Source: CANDYO01 sp049653745 (GTDB taxonomy: Bacteria > Pseudomonadota > Alphaproteobacteria > Rickettsiales > CANDYO01). Taken from it: a DNA stretch of 9,411 bases. The number at the start of each line of letters is the position of its first letter. The first letter of the stretch is position 1. The DNA lies in contig JBASGW010000046.1 of NCBI GenBank assembly GCA_049653745.1, forward strand, positions 1-9,411, in the 5' to 3' direction. A program made the translations under genes and the position numbers. The notes under the pieces were generated by a model. It was not told the DNA's origin and ran no database searches. It saw only the letters and a list, made by a program, of their open reading frames with translations. Positions 1 through 7,401 of this stretch are shown in pieces.

Positions 1-283
1 TAACAATACAGCCACTATCAGCTGCTTTTTGGGCATATTCTTTTGCAACTGATGAACCAGCAGCAAAAAAAGCTATATCTATTTTACTAAAATCCAAATT
101 ATCAATAGTATCCACTTTTAAAATTATTTTTTCACCAAAACTTACTTCTTTTCCTAAAGATGCTCTTGATGCAATAACATGCATTTGATCAACAGGAAAA
201 TTTCTTTCTGCCATAATTGATAAAAGTTCACGGCCAACATTTCCGGTAGCCCCAATAATTGCCACGTTATATTTTTTACTCAT
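1..283 (-). CDS. asd: Aspartate-semialdehyde dehydrogenase, N-terminal part (runs off the window)
   Basis: This is the first 94 codons of a gene whose 3' part lies beyond the left edge. The protein begins MSKKYNVAIIGATGNVGREL. Residues 11-17 (GATGNVG) form the Rossmann dinucleotide-binding loop, followed by the family-typical ASRASLGKEV (about 43-52) and FFAAGSSVAKEYA. The family reduces aspartyl-4-phosphate to aspartate-semialdehyde with NADPH in the cytoplasm, feeding lysine/diaminopimelate, threonine and methionine synthesis. The catalytic Cys and His lie in the missing part and cannot be checked. The ATG is preceded by AAGGTGAG about 12 bases upstream. It is the last visible gene of the minus-strand run, 46 bases after folE, with no terminator seen between them. 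Confidence 0.93.
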   Translation of the reverse strand, partial: MSKKYNVAIIGATGNVGRELLSIMAERNFPVDQMHVIASRASLGKEVSFGEKIILKVDTIDNLDFSKIDIAFFAAGSSVAKEYAQKAADSGCIV

Positions 284-329
284 TATAAATACTCACTCAC
301 CTTAAAATTAATTACATAACTAAATAACA

Positions 330-902
330 TTACTTTTTATTTACAATATTTAAGAACTCTTTTCTAGTTTTATCTTGCTTAAAGCATCCAAGCAAATGCA
401 TTGTTTGCATTAAAGAATCAGGTTTATAAGCTCCACGAGTGGTCAAGCATTGATGTGATGACTCAATAAATACTCCAACTCCTATAGGCTCTATAATTTT
501 ATTTATTGCTTGAGCCACTTCTATTACTAATCTTTCTTGAATTTGTAATCTTTTAGCAAAAATATCAATAATTCTAGGAATTTTACTTAAACCTATTATT
601 TTTTTATCTGGAATATAAGCAACAATAGCATTCCCAATAATTGGAACCATGTGATGTTCGCAATGAGATTCAACTCTAATATCTCTTAAAATAATCATTT
701 CATCATAATTATCTTTATTAACAAAAGTTTTAAAACTACTTTTATCAATATTAATCTCATAGCCTTTAAAAAACTCTTGATATGATTCAACCACTCTTCT
801 AGGAGTATCTAAAAGCTCTTCTCTATCTGGATTATCTCCAGCCCAAGAAATAAGAACTCTAACTGCCTCTTCTGCTTGACTCTTAGTGATTTTATTGTTC
901 AT
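330..902 (-). CDS. folE: GTP cyclohydrolase I (zinc-dependent FolE type)
   Basis: The 190-residue protein converts GTP to 7,8-dihydroneopterin triphosphate, the first step of folate synthesis and also the entry to queuosine precursors. The family signature is clear: ESHCEHHMVPIIGNAIVAYIP, then GLSKIPRIIDIFAKR and QERL. By alignment to the E. coli enzyme the zinc ligands are Cys81 and His84 (in CEHH) and Cys152 (in SSHQCLTTRG), all present. The protein is slightly shorter than the E. coli enzyme, mainly at the N terminus, as is common in this family. Its ATG lies inside the end of the upstream oxidase-like gene (11-base overlap), with a weak GAGAG about 10-12 bases upstream, so translation is probably coupled. 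Whether it serves folate or queuosine cannot be told here, since no other pathway gene is present. Confidence 0.96.
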   Translation of the reverse strand: MNNKITKSQAEEAVRVLISWAGDNPDREELLDTPRRVVESYQEFFKGYEINIDKSSFKTFVNKDNYDEMIILRDIRVESHCEHHMVPIIGNAIVAYIPDKKIIGLSKIPRIIDIFAKRLQIQERLVIEVAQAINKIIEPIGVGVFIESSHQCLTTRGAYKPDSLMQTMHLLGCFKQDKTRKEFLNIVNKK

Positions 903-2235
903 TTTTTGTTGCTCTCATACTTGTAAAGATTAAAACCACAAATAATATTCCTCCAGCTAAAGCAATTGTTCCACCCACTCCCATTGCCGCCATAAACATT
1001 TTTGCTTTTAAAGTAAATTCAGTACCAGGAGTTTTTCTAAGCACCCCATATCCACCAGAAATGGCCAGCGCTAAAATATGAATAAATTGACCAACACTAT
1101 AAAGAATAATCTGCCACATAGCTAACTTACTGTTAACTTGCTTGAAACCCATTTGTGGAAGCAACATATAAAATAGTTCCATCAAACCAACAGTAATACC
1201 TAGTATAACTCCATGATAATGAGCTGGAATGGTAACATTGGCACCAGTAATTAAGTAACCAATAACTCCGCCTGTAAGAATTAAAAAAATGGAAGCACAA
1301 AATGCAATAAATTCTAATTTAATTATCCAAACTTTACGATTAGTATAAAGGCAATAACAAGACCAAGTGGCTATAAGAGATGCAAGCAACCCTCCAAAAT
1401 ACCTCATATGGAAAGTAAAAAACTCATTTAATTGCAAACTATCCACAGGATAGAACCAATAAATAAATACAGCAGGAATTATTAAAACATAATTTATTAT
1501 CTGTAAGTTTCTCCAAGTAGAAAAACAAAGCTTTATAGAAGGGCATAACTTACCAATTACAATAATCCATACAATTATTATTAATTGAATATAATTAAAT
1601 TGCAGAACATGCCCAGCTCCCCAAAATAATAGCTCATAATATTCTATTAAATCAATAAATCTAGTTTTAACTATAGTTCTAAGCTCAAAAGCTGCTTGAA
1701 TAAAACACACCACAGCTATTAAGAAAATTACACTACTCATATATATAGTGAAATTAACTATATTTTCTTTAACTTGCTTAAAGCTAAAAACCGTTAGAAT
1801 AACTTGTAATAAAATGCCACTAATAAATATAGAAATACCAAAAATAAAAACAAGATTATGTAAAATTGGAACATAATCACTTTTTACTGCTTCGGACGCC
1901 CCAATGAAGGGAGAAACAATAATAAATATTGTTCCAGTCATAGCACATAAAAAAGCTATCAAGGAGCTAGGTACAAAGTTTTTTTTAGTCACTATAGTCA
2001 TCAACATAGCGCTGCTTGATAAAAACCACACAAGCACTCCAAGATTCACATGCACCATTAAAGATATGCTAAATAGCTTCTTTAAATCTAATAATTCACT
2101 TAAACCAGGAGTTCTAAGAGCATAAGGTAAAAATGAATAAATCCCAGAAAATGCTAAGGCCACAACTGCCAAGATAAACCACAAAATAAATACTTGCTTC
2201 TGTAATTTTTCTTGAGGTAAAACTAATTCTAACAT
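892..2235 (-). CDS. Haem-copper oxidase subunit I-like membrane protein (cbb3/NOR-like, atypical)
   Basis: A 447-residue, very hydrophobic protein with about 12 predicted membrane helices, the count expected for a haem-copper oxidase catalytic subunit. Candidate cofactor ligands are His62 in SLMVHVNLGVLVWF (low-spin haem, helix II), His209 in FWGAGHVLQF (CuB, helix VI), and His339 and His341 in IPAHYHGVILG (helix X pair for the two haems). Helix VII, which carries a His-His pair in characterised oxidases, has only His276 in FFTFHMRYFGG, so the metal site may differ. A conserved-looking tail reads ISGGYGVLRKTPG (about 392-404). No subunit II, III or cytochrome c gene is adjacent. The start ATG has GAGGTAAAGG ending 5 bases upstream. 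It sits 17 bases after glyA and overlaps folE by 11 bases. It may be annotated elsewhere as cbb3-type oxidase subunit I. Oxygen or nitric oxide reduction is inferred, not shown. Confidence 0.8.
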   Translation of the reverse strand: MLELVLPQEKLQKQVFILWFILAVVALAFSGIYSFLPYALRTPGLSELLDLKKLFSISLMVHVNLGVLVWFLSSSAMLMTIVTKKNFVPSSLIAFLCAMTGTIFIIVSPFIGASEAVKSDYVPILHNLVFIFGISIFISGILLQVILTVFSFKQVKENIVNFTIYMSSVIFLIAVVCFIQAAFELRTIVKTRFIDLIEYYELLFWGAGHVLQFNYIQLIIIVWIIVIGKLCPSIKLCFSTWRNLQIINYVLIIPAVFIYWFYPVDSLQLNEFFTFHMRYFGGLLASLIATWSCYCLYTNRKVWIIKLEFIAFCASIFLILTGGVIGYLITGANVTIPAHYHGVILGITVGLMELFYMLLPQMGFKQVNSKLAMWQIILYSVGQFIHILALAISGGYGVLRKTPGTEFTLKAKMFMAAMGVGGTIALAGGILFVVLIFTSMRATKNEQ

Positions 2236-2252
2236 TGCAACCTTTACCTCTA

Positions 2253-3527
2253 TTAATAGATTGGAAATTCTTTACATAAATTTAAAACAGTTTTAGAAGT
2301 ATCACTAATCACTTTTTGAAGTTTTTCTTCATCTCCAAGAGCAATAGCATCCAATACATCTGCTATTAAATGGCCTATCTGAGCAAATTCTTTTTCTTTA
2401 AAACCTCTAGTTGTTCCAGCTGGAGTTCCTAATCTTATTCCTGAAGTTATAGTTGGCTTTTGGGTGTCAAAAGGTATGGAGTTTTTATTACAGGTTAATC
2501 CAGCTTCTTCTAATTTCTTTTCAGCTACATTGCCAGTAATATTTTTAGGGCTCAAGTCAACTAATAAAAGATGAGTATCTGTTCCTCCAGTAATAACTCC
2601 ATAACCTCTTTCTAAAATAACTGAAGCTAAAATTTTTGCGTTAGCTTTTACATTTTTAATATAAGTTATATATTCTGAAGTTAATGCCTCTTTAAATGCC
2701 ACAGCCTTTGCAGCTATTACATGCATTAGTGGTCCACCTTGCAATCCTGGAAAAAGGGCTGAATTAATTTTTTTAGCTATTGCTTCGTTATTAGTTAAAA
2801 CCATACCTCCACGTGGTCCACGAAGAGTTTTATGAGTTGTGGTTGTAACCACATCAGCATAATTTAAAGGATTATCATGCTCTTTAGCGGCAACTAAGCC
2901 AGCAAAATGAGCCATATCCACCCATAAATAAGCTCCAACTTCATTAGCAATTTCTCTAAATTTAGCAAAATCAATAGCTCTAGGATAAGCAGATCCTCCA
3001 GCAATTATTATTTTTGGCTTATGAGTTATAGCTAACTCTCTCACCTGATCATAATCTATAAGAAAATCTGTAGAATTTACTCCATACTGAATAGCTTCAA
3101 ACCATTTTCCAGATAAATTAGGTGTAGCTCCATGAGTTAAGTGACCGCCGGCAGCTAAAGACATTCCTAACATTTTATCTCCAGGTTGAAGAAGAGCTAA
3201 CAACACAGTTTGATTTGCCTGAGAACCTGAATGAGGCTGAACATTAACAAAACCACAATCAAATAATTTTTTTGCTCTTTCAATAGCTATAGTTTCTATT
3301 TCATCAACAAACTCACAGCCACCATAATATCTCTTTTGAGAATATCCTTCTGCATATTTGTTAGTAAGAATGCTTCCCTGAGCCTCTAAAACCGCTTTAC
3401 TAACTATATTTTCAGAAGCAATAAGCTCTATTTGGCTTTGTTGACGCTTTAGCTCTTTGCTTATTAAGCTATTAATCTCATTATCAGATGAATCTAAATT
3501 ATTAGTAAAAAAATTTTCATTAGTCAT
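2253..3527 (-). CDS. glyA: Serine hydroxymethyltransferase
   Basis: A PLP enzyme that interconverts serine plus tetrahydrofolate with glycine plus 5,10-methylene-tetrahydrofolate in the cytoplasm, the main one-carbon source. The full family length is present: IELIASENIVSKAV near the N terminus, KRYYGGCEFVDEIE, the VDMAHFAGLVAA segment with the PLP-ring Asp and His, and TTTTHKTLRGPRGG containing the Schiff-base lysine (about residue 233 from the chosen start), then RLGTPAGTTRGF. I chose the ATG at 3527, giving 424 residues. It shares one base with the rpiB stop (TAATG) and has GGGAGAG ending about 5-7 bases upstream. An in-frame GTG at 3533 would add two residues but sits on the ribosome site. 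The rpiB-glyA order is common in alphaproteobacteria. Confidence 0.97.
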   Translation of the reverse strand: MTNENFFTNNLDSSDNEINSLISKELKRQQSQIELIASENIVSKAVLEAQGSILTNKYAEGYSQKRYYGGCEFVDEIETIAIERAKKLFDCGFVNVQPHSGSQANQTVLLALLQPGDKMLGMSLAAGGHLTHGATPNLSGKWFEAIQYGVNSTDFLIDYDQVRELAITHKPKIIIAGGSAYPRAIDFAKFREIANEVGAYLWVDMAHFAGLVAAKEHDNPLNYADVVTTTTHKTLRGPRGGMVLTNNEAIAKKINSALFPGLQGGPLMHVIAAKAVAFKEALTSEYITYIKNVKANAKILASVILERGYGVITGGTDTHLLLVDLSPKNITGNVAEKKLEEAGLTCNKNSIPFDTQKPTITSGIRLGTPAGTTRGFKEKEFAQIGHLIADVLDAIALGDEEKLQKVISDTSKTVLNLCKEFPIY

Positions 3528-3985
3528 TAGCACTCTCCCACAGACAATTTGTCTATTCTAGTTTGATATTTTTTTTCTGTATATTCAGTTTCTATAAAAG
3601 CTTCTAGGCATTCTAATGCCGTTTCATTATTGATAATTCTAGCTCCCAACACCAAAACATTAGCATTGTTATGAGTTCTAGCTAAAGTAGCCATTGCAGA
3701 ATTAATGCATAAAGCAGCTCTAATAATTTTAAATCTATTAGCAGCTATGCTCATGCCAATACCACTACCGCATACAAGAATTCCTTTACTCAAAGGTGAT
3801 TTCTTCATGTTTTCAACTAGCTTATATGCGTAATCTGGATAATCAACTGACTGTAAACTATAACATCCCAAATCAGAAGATTCTATATTATTCTTTTTTA
3901 AATAATCTAATAAATAACTTTTTAATTCAAAACCTGCATGATCTGAAGCAATGTAAATGCAAGCAGTATTTTCTTTAATGCCCAT
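3527..3985 (-). CDS. rpiB: Ribose-5-phosphate isomerase B (RpiB/LacAB family)
   Basis: Interconverts ribose-5-phosphate and ribulose-5-phosphate for nucleotide and pentose metabolism. From the chosen start the protein has 152 residues, typical for the family. Motifs are IASDHAGFELK near the N terminus (Asp15-His16), VCGSGIGMSIAANR with the active-site Cys72, and ARTHNNANVLVLGAR with His105, both catalytic positions known from E. coli RpiB. I chose the ATG at 3985 because AGAGAGG (3993-3999) stands 7 bases before it. An upstream in-frame ATG at 4003 would add MKRGKL but has no ribosome site, and those added codons are the Shine-Dalgarno region itself. The start overlaps the end of emrB by 11 bases, and the stop overlaps the glyA start by one base, so all three are probably coupled. 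The closest alternative is a LacA/B-type sugar-phosphate isomerase. Confidence 0.94.
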   Translation of the reverse strand: MGIKENTACIYIASDHAGFELKSYLLDYLKKNNIESSDLGCYSLQSVDYPDYAYKLVENMKKSPLSKGILVCGSGIGMSIAANRFKIIRAALCINSAMATLARTHNNANVLVLGARIINNETALECLEAFIETEYTEKKYQTRIDKLSVGEC

Positions 3986-5540
3986 CAATTTGCCTCTCTT
4001 CATTTAAGTCTAATTTTTTAATTATAATTATAAGAAATATACTAAAGAAGAATAATAACCCCATACTAAAAAACACTTGATTAAATGTTAATATATAAGC
4101 TTCTCTTTGTGCAATTTGATATAATAATTTTAATGCTCCTAGAGCTGGATCAAAGTAATTAAATTGATCTAAATTAAATTGACTTAGATCAATATTTTCT
4201 TCTACTAAATATTTAGTACTGTCAACATGATCTCTTAAATATGAATAATTTCTTTTAGTCCAACTTTGAAGCCAAGTGTTACTTATGGCTAAACCTATAG
4301 CCCCACCTAAATTTCTCATCAGATTATATAACCCACTCGCTGTATGAACCGATTTAACATCTAATGTTGCAAAAGTTAAACTTGTAATAGGAAGGAAACA
4401 AAACATTAAAGAGAAACCTCTCAATGCTTGAGGCCAGAAAAAGTCATTATAACCTGAGTTATAAGAAATATCCCTACTAATAAAACAACTAAAACCAAAT
4501 AGAAATAATCCTATTCCTAATATCAATCTTAAATCAATTTTCTTTGAAAGCAATCCTGCACAAGGAGCAGATAAAAGCTGAAACACTCCAGTAACAAGTA
4601 AATATTCTCCAACTTGAATACTATTTAATCCCTTTATAGATGATAAATAAACGGGCATAATAAACACAGAAGTATATAACCCCCAGCCCAAAACGAAACT
4701 CATTATGCATCCGCAGGTAAAATTTCTATCTTTAAAGGCATGCAAATTTATTATTGGGTTTTTAATTGTCCATTCCCTGTAAATTAGAGCAACCATACTA
4801 GTTAGTGAAATTGTAGCTAGAATAGAAATAAAATTACTTTCAAACCAATTTTCTTTACTACCTTCTTCTAAAATATATTGTAATGAACCTAAAGAAATAA
4901 TAATTAAAAATATTCCAATAAAATCTATGGTTTTGAGCAAATCATATTCTGGTTGATCAAAATGAACTAGCTTTAACACACTTATAACAACAATAATTCC
5001 AGGAATTATATTTACTAAAAAAAGATAATGCCAAGATAGATATTCTGTAATATATCCACCAAGAATTGGCCCAGCAATAGGAGCCATCGTTACCACCAGC
5101 CCTATCACAACAGTAACCATGGGACGCATCTTTACAGGAAATATTAAAAATATAGTAGCAAAAACCGTTGGAATCATTGCTCCACCAAAGAATCCTTGAA
5201 GGGCTCTAAAAGCTATCATTGAAGTTAAATTCCATGATATAGCGCAAGCAACGCTCATTATTGTAAAGCCAGCACAAGCGATACTAAAAACCACTCTTGT
5301 TGAGAAAGCTTTACATAACCATCCACAAATAGGAATAATCATCACTTCGGCAATTAAATATGAAGATTGAACCCAATTTATTTCTTCCTGAGTTGCTGAA
5401 AGCCCTGCTTGGATCTCTTTCAAAGAACTGGCTACAATTTGAATATCCAGAACGGCCATAAACATCCCAAAGACCATGCAAACAAATGCTATCCAAGTTT
5501 CTATACTTACCTTATTATTTATAGAATTACCTTCATTCAC
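3975..5540 (-). CDS. emrB: EmrB-like multidrug efflux transporter, MFS DHA2 family
   Basis: A 521-residue inner-membrane proton-drug antiporter of the 14-helix DHA2 group. Visible motifs are FMAVLDIQIVASSL in helix 1 (about 27-40, family motif D), INWVQSSYLIAEVMIIPICGWL (helix 2), FRALQGFFGGAMIPT (about 111-125, motif B with Arg112) and APIAGPILGGYITEYLSWHY (about 153-172, antiporter motif C). It partners EmrA, which bridges it to an outer-membrane channel; no TolC gene is in the window. Translation starts at a GTG that overlaps the emrA stop by 8 bases (GTGAATGA), with AAGG 9 bases upstream; the nearby ATG is out of frame. The last residues are encoded by bases that also supply the rpiB ribosome site and start. 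The substrate is unknown. Confidence 0.94.
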   Translation of the reverse strand: MNEGNSINNKVSIETWIAFVCMVFGMFMAVLDIQIVASSLKEIQAGLSATQEEINWVQSSYLIAEVMIIPICGWLCKAFSTRVVFSIACAGFTIMSVACAISWNLTSMIAFRALQGFFGGAMIPTVFATIFLIFPVKMRPMVTVVIGLVVTMAPIAGPILGGYITEYLSWHYLFLVNIIPGIIVVISVLKLVHFDQPEYDLLKTIDFIGIFLIIISLGSLQYILEEGSKENWFESNFISILATISLTSMVALIYREWTIKNPIINLHAFKDRNFTCGCIMSFVLGWGLYTSVFIMPVYLSSIKGLNSIQVGEYLLVTGVFQLLSAPCAGLLSKKIDLRLILGIGLFLFGFSCFISRDISYNSGYNDFFWPQALRGFSLMFCFLPITSLTFATLDVKSVHTASGLYNLMRNLGGAIGLAISNTWLQSWTKRNYSYLRDHVDSTKYLVEENIDLSQFNLDQFNYFDPALGALKLLYQIAQREAYILTFNQVFFSMGLLFFFSIFLIIIIKKLDLNEERQIDGH

Positions 5541-6552
5541 TTATATATACCTTAACTTCGCAAGATAAACCCGACTTTAGAGGTGATAAATCTTGATTAT
5601 CATCAAAAACTATCTTTACTGGAACTCTTTGAACAATTTTGGTAAAATTTCCAGTGGCGTTTTCTGGTGGAAGAATACTAAATTCAGAACCAGTTGCTGG
5701 AGAGAAGCTATCAACTTTCCCTTTAAATGTAACTCCACTTACACTATCTACCTCTATTTTAACTCTTTGACCTATTTTCATTTGATTAATTTGTGTTTCT
5801 TTATAATTTGCTAAAACCCAAATTCCATCTTGCACTAAAAAACCTAAAGCAATATTTGAGTTTACATACTGACCCATTTGCAAAGACTTACGACTGATTA
5901 TACCATTTGCTGGAGCTTTAATTGAGGCATGTTCTAAATCTAATTTAGCTAATTCATAATTAGCTTTATGCATCTGTAATAAAGCTTTAGCTTGATTAAG
6001 CTCTATTTGTATAACTTGTAATCTTAGTTCAGATGCATAAGTATTTTCTACACTAGCTGAATATTCATTTTTTAAATTATTTTCTAACTCACGTTTTTTA
6101 TCTACATCTTGTTGAGATACAGATCTATCTTTAATTAAAAACTCCGCTCTTTTCAATTCTTTAGAGGCAACCCCTAAACTTATCTTAGCTGAATTTTGTT
6201 TTAAATTACTATTCTTCACTTCAATTTCTTGAATTTTTATTTTCTCATTTAATGAAGCTATACTAGCTAAAGCTGCATCTACATTTGCTTGAGCAAGATC
6301 AACCTTTAATTTATAATCTCTATCATCAATTTTAGCCAATACTTGACCCCGATTAACTCTTTGATGATCATTCACTAAAATTTCAGTTAGATATCCTGAT
6401 ACTTTAGGTTTTATCACTGTTATATCAGACTTTAAATATGCATCATCTGTAAAAATAACTCCCTCTTTTACAAAATACACAATCAACACCATAACTAAAG
6501 CCACAGCTCCAAGCAAGGCAGCTAGGTTCTTTGTTTTTAAATTAGCTATCAT
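5533..6552 (-). CDS. emrA: EmrA-like periplasmic adaptor (HlyD/membrane-fusion protein)
   Basis: A 339-residue adaptor anchored in the inner membrane and reaching across the periplasm, linking EmrB to an outer-membrane exit duct. Order of parts: one N-terminal membrane helix (about 10-28); first half of the lipoyl-like domain (VIKPKVSGYLTEILVNDHQRVNRGQVLAKID, about 46-76); a long Gln/Lys/Leu-rich coiled-coil hairpin (about 83-205); second lipoyl half (IKAPANGIISRKSLQMGQYV, 211-230); and a beta-barrel region with the EmrA-typical FSILPPENATGNFTKIVQRVPVKI (291-314). The length is somewhat short for EmrA, consistent with a compact hairpin. The ATG has AAGGAAG about 10 bases upstream. It is the first gene of the minus-strand run and is read away from sdhE across a 74-base control region. 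Confidence 0.94.
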   Translation of the reverse strand: MIANLKTKNLAALLGAVALVMVLIVYFVKEGVIFTDDAYLKSDITVIKPKVSGYLTEILVNDHQRVNRGQVLAKIDDRDYKLKVDLAQANVDAALASIASLNEKIKIQEIEVKNSNLKQNSAKISLGVASKELKRAEFLIKDRSVSQQDVDKKRELENNLKNEYSASVENTYASELRLQVIQIELNQAKALLQMHKANYELAKLDLEHASIKAPANGIISRKSLQMGQYVNSNIALGFLVQDGIWVLANYKETQINQMKIGQRVKIEVDSVSGVTFKGKVDSFSPATGSEFSILPPENATGNFTKIVQRVPVKIVFDDNQDLSPLKSGLSCEVKVYISE

Positions 6553-6582
6553 TTTAAATTTTCTTCCTTATCTATCCTAATA

Positions 6583-6600
6583 ATGCTAACATACTAGCAT
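6583..6600. promoter_or_regulatory. 18-base near-palindrome, candidate operator between emrA and sdhE
   Basis: ATGCTAACATACTAGCAT is an inverted repeat whose 9-base halves match at 7 positions, with perfect outer arms ATGCTA/TAGCAT. It overlaps the candidate -35 of sdhE (6586-6591) and the candidate -10 of emrA (6596-6601), where a repressor could control both genes. Candidate binders are Zur, encoded two genes away, or an unlinked efflux regulator. It does not match the Zur boxes I know well enough to name one. Seen directly: the symmetry. Inferred: the function. Confidence 0.4.
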
Positions 6601-6614
6601 AAATAGTTTATAAT
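6586..6614 (+). promoter_or_regulatory. Candidate sigma-70 promoter for sdhE-zur
   Basis: A perfect -10 TATAAT (6609-6614) stands 17 bases after CTAACA (6586-6591), which matches 4 of 6 bases of TTGACA. Transcription would start near 6621, only about 6 bases before the sdhE ATG, implying an almost leaderless message. AT-rich sequence produces such -10 boxes by chance, so confidence is moderate. Confidence 0.42.
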
Positions 6615-6622
6615 TATATCAA
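6596..6622 (-). promoter_or_regulatory. Weak candidate promoter for the emrA operon
   Basis: Reading the minus strand, TTGATA (6617-6622) is followed after 15 bases by TATGCT (6596-6601), a 4-of-6 match to TATAAT with a short spacer. It would drive the whole emrA-to-asd run. The -10 overlaps the near-palindrome and the sdhE promoter lies on the other strand of the same bases, so the two promoters would compete. The match is only moderate. Confidence 0.28.
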
Positions 6623-6626
6623 AATA

Positions 6627-6890
6627 ATGGAAAAAAATACGGTTACCAAAAAGAAGCTAATTTATAGAAGTGCTAACAGAGGCTGGAAAGAAACTGACTT
6701 AATTTTAGGCAAATTTACTAAGCATTACATTGACTCAATGGACGAAGATGATTTAAAAATGTTTGATTTATTCCTGAATGAACCAGACTCTGACATATTC
6801 GAATGGATAACTCAAAAGAAACCAATACCTAGCAAATATGATAATAAATTAATAGCATTATTGTTAAATTTTGATTATGCTCAGAATTAA
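6627..6890 (+). CDS. sdhE: SdhE-type FAD assembly factor for succinate dehydrogenase
   Basis: A small 87-residue protein of the SdhE/YgfY (Sdh5) family, which promotes covalent FAD attachment to succinate dehydrogenase subunit A in the cytoplasm. The defining RGxxE motif is seen as Arg18-Gly19-Trp20-Lys21-Glu22 within RSANRGWKETDLILGKF, and is followed by the usual acidic helical section (MDEDDLKMFDLFLNEPDSDIFEWI). Length matches the family. The ATG has no Shine-Dalgarno upstream, and the nearest candidate transcription start is only about 6 bases away, so leaderless or near-leaderless initiation is possible. It is followed 18 bases later by zur on the same strand, and diverges from emrA. Older annotations may call it an antitoxin (CptB) or TPR-repeat protein. 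Confidence 0.9.
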   Translation: MEKNTVTKKKLIYRSANRGWKETDLILGKFTKHYIDSMDEDDLKMFDLFLNEPDSDIFEWITQKKPIPSKYDNKLIALLLNFDYAQN

Positions 6891-6908
6891 AATATTTTAG
6901 TTTTTATT

Positions 6909-7364
6909 ATGAATAATTGTAACCAACATAGCAAATGCATAAACTCTGCTCTAGAACATGCCCAATCTCTGTGCAATCAAAAAAAGATATTATTCACTAG
7001 TCTTCGTAAAAATATATTAGAAATTATATGGCAAAGTCATATTCCATTAAAAGCATATGACTTGCTTGAACGCCTTCAAAAAAAAGACTCTTCCGCAAAA
7101 CCAATCACAGTTTACAGAACTTTAGATTTTCTTCTATTGCATAATTTAATTCATAAGCTAGAAAGTCAAAACACCTATTTTGGCTGCACTCACCCCGGAG
7201 ATATACATAATTGCTATTTTTTAATTTGCAAAAAATGCAACCAAGTTGAAGAAGGCTGTGAGCATAACTTGCTTAAAAAAATATACGAAACTCTTAAAGA
7301 AAGTAACTTTATAGTTGATCATGCCGTGCTTGAAATTAAAGGCATTTGCAAGAGCTGTCAGTAA
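6909..7364 (+). CDS. zur: Fur-family metalloregulator, most like the zinc repressor Zur
   Basis: A 151-residue winged-helix repressor. The recognition region KAYDLLERLQ...AKPITVYRTLDFLLLHNLIHKLES (about 48-86) follows E. coli Zur closely, including the AKPxTVYRxLDFLL stretch. Structural zinc ligands are Cys107/Cys110 (CKKC) and Cys147/Cys150 (CKSC). By alignment the regulatory zinc site would be His82, Cys93, His100 and Glu115, all present, which favours Zur over Fur or PerR. The N terminus holds extra Cys4, His7 and Cys10. The protein stops right after the last CxxC, without the His/Cys-rich tail of E. coli Zur. No Shine-Dalgarno is visible before the ATG, 18 bases after sdhE, so it probably depends on sdhE transcription. 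No znuABC gene is in the window. Confidence 0.87.
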   Translation: MNNCNQHSKCINSALEHAQSLCNQKKILFTSLRKNILEIIWQSHIPLKAYDLLERLQKKDSSAKPITVYRTLDFLLLHNLIHKLESQNTYFGCTHPGDIHNCYFLICKKCNQVEEGCEHNLLKKIYETLKESNFIVDHAVLEIKGICKSCQ

Positions 7365-7372
7365 AAATTTTC

Positions 7373-7401
7373 TTGGATTACAGCTTAAAATAATATATAA
7401 T
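7373..7401 (+). promoter_or_regulatory. Candidate promoter for metK
   Basis: TTGGAT (7373-7378) and a perfect TATAAT (7396-7401) are separated by 17 bases, in the gap between zur and metK. Transcription would start near 7408, giving a leader of about 32 bases. That leader is too short for any known S-adenosylmethionine riboswitch. It contains AAGGA (7422-7426), 13 bases before the ATG, a rather long spacing. Confidence 0.5.

Noticed and set aside
1904..2125. Short plus-strand open frame inside the oxidase-like gene
   Set aside because: It lies wholly antisense to a well-supported membrane protein and shows no motif or ribosome site.
3986..4003. Longer RpiB start at 4003
   Set aside because: The extra six codons coincide with the AGAGAGG ribosome site for the ATG at 3985, and no ribosome site precedes 4003.
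7353..7385. Inverted repeat AGCTGT...ACAGCT at the end of zur, as a terminator
   Set aside because: Arms are only 6 bases with a loop of about 21 and no T-run follows; it also overlaps the metK promoter candidate.
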